5,701 bases of DNA from Muribaculaceae bacterium (GTDB lineage: Bacteria > Bacteroidota > Bacteroidia > Bacteroidales > Muribaculaceae): positions 1-5,701 of the forward strand of contig JAIDUY010000061.1 of NCBI GenBank assembly GCA_029059965.1, in the 5' to 3' direction. Positions 1 to 5,701 of this stretch are shown here, one piece after another (within the stretch, counting starts at the first letter, position 1; every line of letters begins with the position of its first letter). The translations under genes and the position numbers were made by a program. A model generated the notes under the pieces. It made no database searches. It was given only the letters and a program-made list of their open reading frames with translations, and was not told where the DNA came from.

Positions 1-485
1 ACGTTGGCGCTGTCCATGCCCTCGGTGAAGGAGAAGCACACCTCCTTGATGAGGTTGAGGTATTCGCCCTTGATTTCGAGAGTCTGGCCGGGCTTGACAC
101 GCAGGGGAGCGATTTCGTCGATGCTGATGGGTTCGAGATAGGTCAGTATGGTCTTGGTCTCGATGGTGCCGCCGGCATAGTGGAGAACGAGATTGCCGGG
201 CTCGGCGGTCTGCGGAACCTCGATGCGGATTTCGCTGTCGCTGATGCGCTGGATGTCGCTGATGTCGCCGGCACCGGGAAGGGTTATCTTGGTAATCTGG
301 TCCATACCGGAGCCGATGAAGCGGAGCTGACCGCCACGGGCGACGGGGCTGGGGCCGAAGGAGTTCAGGTTGACGCCACCGACGAACTGGTCGGTGTTGA
401 AGTCATCATTGTCGCACGACGTCAGCGCCGGAACCGTCAAGGCCATGCAGAGGGCGAAGAAGCCGTATTTAAATAATCGTTTCAT
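1..485 (-). CDS. IPT/TIG-domain surface lipoprotein, partial (3' end beyond window)
   Basis: This frame starts at the ATG at 485-483 and stays open to the left edge, giving 161 complete codons. It begins MKRLFKYGFF, has a hydrophobic stretch, and then a lipobox Leu-Thr-Ser-Cys with the lipidated Cys at residue 24. The following residues DNDDFN are acidic, which fits the export signal that sends Bacteroidetes lipoproteins to the cell surface. Residues about 38-117 look like one IPT/TIG immunoglobulin-like domain, and a second begins near residue 121 (DEIAPLRVKPGQTLEIKG). TIG domains in such operons usually act as stalks or spacers holding a glycan-binding or catalytic domain away from the membrane; that C-terminal part is not in the window. 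The gene follows the SGBP-B-like gene by 31 bp and is probably cotranscribed. No strong Shine-Dalgarno sequence precedes the ATG, as is usual in this phylum. It could be a second glycan-binding protein or a TIG-bearing enzyme; the visible part cannot decide. Confidence 0.85.
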   Translation of the reverse strand, partial: MKRLFKYGFFALCMALTVPALTSCDNDDFNTDQFVGGVNLNSFGPSPVARGGQLRFIGSGMDQITKITLPGAGDISDIQRISDSEIRIEVPQTAEPGNLVLHYAGGTIETKTILTYLEPISIDEIAPLRVKPGQTLEIKGEYLNLIKEVCFSFTEGMDSAN

Positions 486-516
486 GATTTGCAAGATTGC
501 TTTAACGGTTTATCAA

Positions 517-1860
517 TCAGTTTTTGACTGCGCGGATATTGTCGATGCAGATGATGGGATAGCAGTCCACGCCGGTAACGCCGCCGCTCCATACGAAGAT
601 TTCGAAGTTTGCGAAGTCCTCGGGAGACGAGGGTACTGCGGAAGCCTGACCGCCTACGGAGTTGTAGACGAATTCGGTCAGAGGCACAGTGACGGTAATC
701 CACTTGTCACCGGTATGGAAGGCTGTGGAGCCGCTCCAGGGACGGTAGAGCGCGCGGCCCCAGCTTGCGCTTGCCTTGCCGCTGTCGTCCTGGTAGTAGC
801 TGTTGTTGCTGGCTGCAACGGTGTTGCCGAATATGTCGACACCGCCGCCGCTGTAGGAAGTCTTGTCCACGCCGGAGAAGATGAGCTGCATCGCGCAAGC
901 CTGCCATGCGTTGGCCGAGGGGATAAGCATCTCGAACTTGAGGCTCATGTTGCGGAAGTCGGAGAAGTCGACGATGTCGCAAAGACGTTCGCCCAGACGT
1001 GCGGGATAGGTGATAGGATCGCTCCATTCGCCTGCCCAGTAGGTGAACAGGTGGGTGTTCTCAGGCCATGCGTCATTGTTGATGAGAGTCTCGGCATCGC
1101 CCATCTTGAGATAGGTGCCTGAGAGGGCGAGTTCGTCGTCGGCCAAGGGAGCGCAGTGCCAGTTGCGGCCGTCGATGCCGAGGCCGGTAGCGCCGTCGCG
1201 CTCGAAGTCGAAGAGCATGCCGCGGGTGTCGGCATAGTGGAATCCCGACTTGGTGGTGCCGTAGATGGTCGATACGGAAACCGTACCTTCGGTGGCACCA
1301 TCGGGAACTACGATAGTGATGCTCTCCTGGGTATAGCTGACGATTTCGGCTTCCTCGCCGGAACCGTCGAAAACAACCTTCAGGGGCGACGAGGGATCGT
1401 TGGCGAAGTATGCGCCTTTGATTTCGGTCTGGCTGCCGGCGGGAGCGTATTCACAGGCCATGCGCTCCACGCGGGGAGCGGGCACGGTGATGGTGAAGGG
1501 ATACTCGGTGGTTAAGCCGGTGGAGGTAACCAGACGGGCGATGTTGCTCACCTCGCCGGGAATCACGTTGGGGACGTCGACGATGATGGCGTTGGAAGTC
1601 ACCATGGTGGGGTTCAGCAGGGCCTTCTGGTCGTTGAACCAGATCTGCTGCACGTCGCCGAGGTTCTCGCCGATAAAAGCGAGCTTGCTGCCCAGACTTG
1701 CCGCAACGATGAGCGAGTCGGACTTTTCGGGGTCGCAGTCGCGCACATAGCGCACTACGGGAGCGTTACCCTTGTCCTTGACGGCGTCGGTCTCGGAGCA
1801 CGAAGCCAGAGCTGCCACAGCTGCCAGAGGAATAGCTATATATTTGATATACTTAGTCAT
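517..1860 (-). CDS. Surface glycan-binding lipoprotein, SGBP-B-like, with IPT/TIG domains
   Basis: The 447-residue protein has a lipoprotein signal (MTKYIKYIAIPLAAVAALAS) ending in the lipobox Leu-Ala-Ser-Cys at Cys21, followed by an acidic, probably surface-directing, stretch. Residues about 33-126 form a first TIG-like domain with segments I recognise from Bacteroidales glycan-binding surface proteins, such as FIGENLGDVQQIWFNDQKAL. Residues about 127-211 form a second TIG domain. From about 212 to the end lies a beta-rich domain opening with RGMLFDFERDG and closing with CIDNIRAVKN, a layout like the xyloglucan-binding C-terminal domain of Bacteroides SGBP-B. Exposed-looking aromatics (W275, W279, Y354, Y355, W367, W375) are candidates for sugar stacking, but I cannot assign them. 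The likely role is to bind polysaccharide on the outer surface and pass it to the SusCD pair encoded just upstream (24 bp spacer). The length is normal for the family. The ligand is not known; family membership is a recognition call without a profile search. Confidence 0.87.
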   Translation of the reverse strand: MTKYIKYIAIPLAAVAALASCSETDAVKDKGNAPVVRYVRDCDPEKSDSLIVAASLGSKLAFIGENLGDVQQIWFNDQKALLNPTMVTSNAIIVDVPNVIPGEVSNIARLVTSTGLTTEYPFTITVPAPRVERMACEYAPAGSQTEIKGAYFANDPSSPLKVVFDGSGEEAEIVSYTQESITIVVPDGATEGTVSVSTIYGTTKSGFHYADTRGMLFDFERDGATGLGIDGRNWHCAPLADDELALSGTYLKMGDAETLINNDAWPENTHLFTYWAGEWSDPITYPARLGERLCDIVDFSDFRNMSLKFEMLIPSANAWQACAMQLIFSGVDKTSYSGGGVDIFGNTVAASNNSYYQDDSGKASASWGRALYRPWSGSTAFHTGDKWITVTVPLTEFVYNSVGGQASAVPSSPEDFANFEIFVWSGGVTGVDCYPIICIDNIRAVKN

Positions 1861-1884
1861 GACTGATATTGATCTGAGGTTGAA

Positions 1885-3567
1885 TTATTCGCCATAGAAG
1901 TCTACGGGCTCGCGGGAAAGTGCGGGCGAGCTTGTGCTGACGGCTGCGGGGATAGGCACGCGCAGAGAGGAGGTCGAGATGATGATGGGGTCGTACATGC
2001 AGTATTCGGCCTTGTTCTGGACGATGATGTAGGAGCTTTCGTCGTTCTCCTGGCTCTGGTCCATGCCTGTAACGGCGATGTACTGGGCGCAGCGGTTGTA
2101 GCCTGTACCGTAGCCGCTGTTGACGTAGTCGATGGCCTGCTGTGCGCCGTCGCGGTAGCTGAGACGGAGCACGTCGAACCAGGTTGTGGATTCGAAGGCG
2201 AACTCACGGCGACGTTCGGCCATGATGTCCTTGAAGGTGAGGGAGCTGACCTCGCTCACGCCGGCACGCTTGCGGATGCCGTTGAACTTCTCGAGGGCGC
2301 GGCTGTCGGTAGTGGTCTCGTTGGTGCCGAGGATTGCTTCGGCATAGGTGAGGTACATGTCGGCCAGACGGATGAGGTAGATGTTGTTGGCGGCGTCCTG
2401 GTTGATGCCCACGTTGCCGTCGCAGTCGGCGCTCTTGCCGATGACGTACTTCTTGATGTGGGCGTTGACCTCGTTACGGTCTTCGGTCACGGTGCCGTCG
2501 TCGGCGCGGTTCACGTACATGTAATTGTAACCGCCCTGGGCTTTGGCAAGGTTGGGATAGTAGTCGCCGTTGGTCATGTATGTCCACATGCGGCGGCGGT
2601 CTGTGCTGTCGAAGGTTTTCTGCAGCGAGATTGTGGGACCTTTGCCTGCGCCCCAGGTCTGGTCGGCGATGACGGAGCTGCGGCTCCATGCGCAGTTCTT
2701 GGCGTTACCGTAGGAGTAGCCCTGCACGGCGCACTGGATGGCAAGAAGCGATTCGGGACCGTTGTTGCTTTCCACGTCGAAGAGAGTGGCGAAGTCGATG
2801 TTCTCGATCCAGGGAAGGGAGCTCATTACGGCTTCGGCATCCTCGGCGGCGCGACGGTAGAGGTCGGCGCGGTCGTAGCCGTAGTCGCTGTGCGATGCCA
2901 TGGTGACGAGCAGCTTGGCACGGATTGCACGGGCGGTGTTCTTGTTGGCGCGGAAAGCGTCGGGGTCGGTTTCGGGAAGGTATTCCACGGCGTAGTCGGC
3001 GTCTTCGAGAGCGAAGCGATAGATGCTCTTCTGGGTGTTGCGGGGAACGTCGAGGTTGCTGTTGGAGATGTTCTCGGTGTTGTTGTAGATGATGGGTGCG
3101 TCATGCCAAAGCTCGGCAATCTGGTAGTAGCAGAAGGCGCGGATTGCGCGGGCTTCGGCCACAGCCTTGTCGATGTCGTTCTGGGTCACGGTGCCGGAGC
3201 ACTTGCCGGGCATGTCGTTGATGACGGAGTTTGCGAAGGCGATTACATTGTAGATCCCCTTCCAGCCCTCGTTGATGTACTGGTTCACGGGGGTGTAGGT
3301 ACCGAAGAACCACTGGCCCTCGGCATCGTAGGTGTAGTACATGTCGCCGGCAATCATGTCGGTCTTCCACTGGAAGTTCATGGTGTAGTTCGACCATGTC
3401 TTGGCGGCATAGAGGGTCATGGTGTTCATGCGGACCTTCTCGGGAGTATTGTAGAAGGTATCCTGCACGAGCTTGTCGGACGGGTCGATGGTGAGGAAGT
3501 CGCTACAGGAGCTGATGCTTGCTGCCACCACAGCCGCAATGGCTGCCTTTTTTATGATATTGTTCAT
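1885..3567 (-). CDS. SusD-family nutrient-binding outer-membrane lipoprotein (RagB/SusD)
   Basis: This complete 560-residue protein is the lid and glycan-binding partner of the SusC transporter. It starts at the ATG at 3567-3565, 18 bp after the SusC stop, and has a lipoprotein signal ending Ile-Ser-Ser-Cys with Cys21 as the lipidated residue. The N-terminal SusD part includes the helical segment at 138-160 (EARAIRAFCYYQIAELWHDA), a TPR-like helix typical of the family. The C-terminal RagB/SusD part includes YLIRLADMYLTYAEAI (397-412), FNGIRKRAGV (428-437) and the very conserved ERRREFAFESTTWFDVLRL (451-469). The terminal segment carries RVPIPAAV and a hydrophilic tail, as in other members. 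The length is normal (about 500-600 residues). It should sit on the extracellular face of the barrel and open like a hinge. Its sugar specificity cannot be read from the sequence, since SusD ligand residues are poorly conserved. I see no frameshift or truncation. Confidence 0.97.
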   Translation of the reverse strand: MNNIIKKAAIAAVVAASISSCSDFLTIDPSDKLVQDTFYNTPEKVRMNTMTLYAAKTWSNYTMNFQWKTDMIAGDMYYTYDAEGQWFFGTYTPVNQYINEGWKGIYNVIAFANSVINDMPGKCSGTVTQNDIDKAVAEARAIRAFCYYQIAELWHDAPIIYNNTENISNSNLDVPRNTQKSIYRFALEDADYAVEYLPETDPDAFRANKNTARAIRAKLLVTMASHSDYGYDRADLYRRAAEDAEAVMSSLPWIENIDFATLFDVESNNGPESLLAIQCAVQGYSYGNAKNCAWSRSSVIADQTWGAGKGPTISLQKTFDSTDRRRMWTYMTNGDYYPNLAKAQGGYNYMYVNRADDGTVTEDRNEVNAHIKKYVIGKSADCDGNVGINQDAANNIYLIRLADMYLTYAEAILGTNETTTDSRALEKFNGIRKRAGVSEVSSLTFKDIMAERRREFAFESTTWFDVLRLSYRDGAQQAIDYVNSGYGTGYNRCAQYIAVTGMDQSQENDESSYIIVQNKAEYCMYDPIIISTSSLRVPIPAAVSTSSPALSREPVDFYGE

Positions 3568-3585
3568 GGAATTCGTTGGTGAGGG

Positions 3586-5632
3586 TTAGAAGGAGAGATT
3601 GAGGCCTACGGTGTATGTGCGGGGTGTGGGATAACGGCCGCGGTCGATGTTCTGCAGCAGAGAGCTCTGGTTGTAGGCACCGATTTCGGGGTCGTAGCCG
3701 CTGTACTTGGTGAAGGTGTAGACGTTCTGTACGTTGAAGTAGATCTTGGCCGACTGCATATACACCTTCTTGGCCCAGCGCTGGGGCAGGTTGTAGGACA
3801 GGGCGATGTTCTGAATGCGGAGGTAAGTACCGTCCTCAATCCAGCGGTCGCTCATACGGTTGTTGCCGTTGCCGTCGAGACTGGAGAAGCGGGGGATGCC
3901 GTTGGCGCCGCCGCCCACTACCTGAAGGTTGGAGATGTCGTCGGGACCGTTGGGGTCAATCAGACCCACCTGTACGCGGTCGAGAACGGAGGTAGCCTGG
4001 TTATCCCAGATGGAGCTGAGGCCTTCGGTCTTGTAGCGTGCCCAATTGATGATGTCGCCGCCGATCTGGCCGGTGAGGCCGATGGTGAGTTCCCATTCCT
4101 TCCACTGCAGGTTGTTGGTGAAGCCGAAGGTGATGTCGGGGTTGGGGGCGCCGATGACTTTCTGGTCCTTGTCGTTGATGACGCCGTCGCCGTTGAGGTC
4201 GCGGAACTTGATGTCGCCGACCCAGACGCCGGAGGTCTTGTCGATCTTGTTGGCATAGGGTACGTCGCCGCCGGTCTGGGTGGCGTGGCCGATGATGTCG
4301 GCTTCGTTCATGAAGAAGCCTTCGGTCTCGTAGCCGTAGAACACACCCATGGGCTCGCCGACCTTGAACATGGATACGGTCTGGAAGGGAGCGTACCAGT
4401 CGATGTTGCCGTAGAGCACCTGGCTGTCGTCGTTGAGGGCAACGACTTTGTTCTTGTTGTGCGAGATGGTGAGGGCTGCGTTCCAGTGGAAGTCGCGGGT
4501 CACGATGGGACGTGCGTTGAGCGAGAAGTCGATACCGGTGTTCTGAGTCTTGCCGATATTGGAGAAGGGAGTCTGGATGGTGCCCCAATCGTTGGAAGCG
4601 ATGTGGCTGGGAGTGAATACCTGCATCAGAAGGTCCTTGGTCTGCTTCTTGTAGATGTCGACGGTGAACTCGATGCGGTTGTTGAGAGCGGCGAAGTCGA
4701 TACCGAGGTTGAACTGCTCGGAGGATTCCCACTTGAGGTTGGGGTTGGCGAGGTTGCTGGGGAAGTAGGCGGTACCGTTGGGAGTCAGCATGGTCGACAT
4801 GGCTGCGCCGTAGCGGTATGTGTCGATGTTGGAGTTACCTACGCGGCCGTAGCCCAGACGGAGCTTGAGGTTGTTGAGCCAGGTTGCGCCCTGGAGGAAC
4901 TTCTCCTGGTTGATACGCCAAGCGAGGGCTGCGGAGGGGAAGGAGCCCCACTTGTTGTTCTGGCCGAACTTGCTGGAACCGTCGCGACGGAAGGTCACGG
5001 TGGCCAGGTAGCGGTTGTCGAACGAGTAGTTCGCACGGGCGAATACGGAGGCATTGGACACTGCATCCTGCCAGCCGCTGTTGCTTACGAACTCGCCGTC
5101 CTCACCGATAACGAAGATATCGTCGGTGGTGAAGTTCTTCTTGATGATGGAGGTGCCGTTCCAGCTCGACTTCGAAGCTTCGAAGCCCACCATCACGGTC
5201 ACGTCGTGGAGGTTCTTGAAGTTCTGGTGGTAGGTGAGGTAGTCTTTCTGCATCCAGAAGAAGGAATGGTCCTCGCGGTGCATCATCTGGTTGATGTCGT
5301 TGGTCACCATACCGAATTTGTAGCGGGGCACATATGCCTTGTTCTGGTTCTGGGTGGCGTCGAATGCATATTCGGCGCGGAAAGTGAAGTACTTGAGGAA
5401 GTCGGCGCTGACATAGAAGTTGCCGTTCACGCGCTGACGCAGCAGGGTGTTGTTCTTCTCGAGGGCGAGGGCTACGGGGTTCCAAGTCGAGGAGCCGTTG
5501 ACGGTGGTGGGACCGGCCCAGTTGCCGTCGAAGTCGTAGACGGGCACGGAGGGCTGCATTGTCATGGCCTGCATGATAACACCGTCGCTACCGTCGTTAA
5601 GTGTAATCTTCTCGTCGGTGCGGGTGTAGGCG
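3586..5632 (-). CDS. SusC/RagA-family TonB-dependent outer-membrane transporter, 5'-truncated
   Basis: This is the C-terminal portion, about 682 residues, of a SusC-type transporter that imports oligosaccharides across the outer membrane using energy from TonB-ExbBD. Beta-barrel sequence runs throughout. Family hallmarks are the DLNGDGVINDKD loop (4165-4200), followed by IGAPNPDITFGFTNNL, then YLRIQNIALSYNLP and SGYDPEIGAYN near the end. The last residues, GLNLSF, finish in Phe, the usual C-terminal signal for BAM-assisted barrel insertion. SusC proteins are normally about 1000 residues, so roughly 300-370 are missing: the signal peptide, carboxypeptidase-regulatory-like domain, TonB box, plug and first strands. 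The frame remains open to the ATG at 5649-5647, but that ATG and the residues after it are adapter sequence. The first trustworthy codons are near 5631 (Ala-Tyr-Thr-Arg-Thr-Asp-Glu). The gene is cut by the end of the assembled sequence; there is no sign that it is a pseudogene. Confidence 0.96.
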
Positions 5633-5666
5633 CTGGGTCTTATACACATGTCCGAGCCCCCGAGAC
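5633..5666 (+). other. Illumina Nextera read-through adapter (non-biological)
   Basis: Read on the plus strand, this segment aligns without gaps to the 34-nt Nextera transposase adapter recalled from common knowledge. It matches 30 of 34 bases, including the blocks TCTTATACACAT, TCCGAGCCC and CGAGAC. The mismatches are at 5636, 5637, 5650 and 5660; three of the four are read as G, as expected for failing signal in two-colour chemistry. The first three matching bases (5633-5635) could belong to either genome or adapter, so the junction is uncertain by a few bases. This belongs to library preparation, not the organism, and should be trimmed. Confidence 0.95.
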
Positions 5667-5674
5667 TTAGGCGG
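5667..5674 (+). other. Probable i7 sample-index octamer (non-biological)
   Basis: In a Nextera read-through the eight bases after CGAGAC are the i7 index. Here they are TTAGGCGG, which matches the widely used N701 index TAAGGCGA at 6 of 8 positions. Given the base errors around it, this may be a degraded N701, but another index is possible. Confidence 0.6.
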
Positions 5675-5701
5675 CGGGGGGGGGGGGGGGGGGGGGTGGG
5701 G
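5675..5701 (+). repeat. Poly-G tail, sequencing artefact
   Basis: After one C at 5675 the window is all G to the end except a T at 5697. Following adapter and index sequence, such a run is the no-signal output of two-colour Illumina instruments after the fragment end. The expected flow-cell adapter sequence after the index is absent, having been replaced by G calls. It is not a genomic G-tract. Confidence 0.95.

Larger units (their letters stand above)
1..5632 (-). other. sus-like polysaccharide-utilisation operon fragment (SusC-SusD-SGBP-TIG lipoprotein)
   Basis: Four genes lie head to tail on one strand, separated by 18 bp (3568-3585), 24 bp (1861-1884) and 31 bp (486-516). None of the spacers shows a hairpin terminator or a convincing Bacteroidetes promoter (TTTG near -33, TAnnTTTG near -7), and none has an AGGAGG-like ribosome-binding site. 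The last spacer is the most AT-rich, which may help initiation in this phylum. The promoter must lie upstream of SusC, beyond the right end. Enzymes and the regulator, if present, lie outside the window. Confidence 0.85.

Noticed and set aside
180..476. Plus-strand open frame (98 codons) near the left edge
   Set aside because: It is antisense to the partial TIG lipoprotein, whose signal peptide, lipobox and TIG sequence are clear; the plus-strand product is compositionally odd.
486..516. Possible internal promoter in the AT-rich spacer before the last gene
   Set aside because: The spacer is only 31 bp and shows no clear TTTG/TAnnTTTG pair at the right spacing; readthrough transcription is the simpler view.
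370..1122. Plus-strand open frame (250 codons) across the 517 gene boundary
   Set aside because: It overlaps two well-supported minus-strand lipoprotein genes and its translation has no recognisable motif.
2458..3582. Long plus-strand open frame (374 codons) opposite susD
   Set aside because: It lies antisense to an unmistakable SusD gene. Its translation is a low-complexity Val/Gly/Ala/His-rich string with no recognisable domain, as expected from the complement of GC-rich coding sequence.
5633..5651. Tn5 mosaic-end sequence, suggesting a transposon insertion into susC
   Set aside because: The Nextera adapter contains the engineered Tn5 end, but here it continues into the synthetic read-2 adapter, an index-like octamer and poly-G. 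That is library structure, not a natural IS50/Tn5 insertion.
4285..5670. Plus-strand open frame (461 codons) opposite susC
   Set aside because: It is antisense to susC, has skewed Val/Glu/Gly composition, and ends within adapter sequence, so it is a shadow.
5675..5701. Genomic G-tract or G-quadruplex
   Set aside because: It directly follows adapter and index sequence and is best explained as no-signal base calls.

Overview
The window is the 3' part of a Bacteroidetes polysaccharide-utilisation (sus-like) operon, all on the minus strand, ending on the right in sequencing-adapter sequence. Read in transcription order (right to left) it holds: a SusC-type TonB-dependent transporter without its 5' end (3586-5632), a complete SusD-type lipoprotein (1885-3567), a complete surface glycan-binding lipoprotein of the SGBP-B type with IPT/TIG domains (517-1860), and the first 161 codons of a second TIG-domain lipoprotein that runs off the left edge (1-485). 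The spacers are 18, 24 and 31 bp, with no room for a convincing promoter or terminator, so the genes very probably form one transcript.

The SusC/SusD pair, lipoprotein signals with small residues before the Cys, and gene starts without a clear Shine-Dalgarno sequence all point to the phylum Bacteroidota, most likely Bacteroidales. The GC-rich composition (upper 50s per cent by eye) would fit Rikenellaceae, some Muribaculaceae or GC-rich Prevotella relatives, but the sequence does not settle the genus. The contig end suggests a draft or metagenome assembly from Illumina data.

The genes work together at the outer membrane. SGBP-type lipoproteins and the SusD lid capture a glycan or its oligosaccharides, and the SusC barrel imports them using TonB energy. 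No glycoside hydrolase, sensor or regulator is visible, so the substrate cannot be named. The SGBP-B-like C-terminal domain makes a plant or dietary hemicellulose-type glycan plausible, but this is inference.

The right end (about 5633-5701) is not biological. It matches the Nextera transposase read-through adapter at 30 of 34 positions by eye, followed by an index-like octamer and a poly-G run typical of two-colour Illumina chemistry. The apparent ATG of the SusC frame (5647-5649) lies inside this adapter, so it is false. I found no RNA gene, CRISPR array, insertion sequence or new system in the window.
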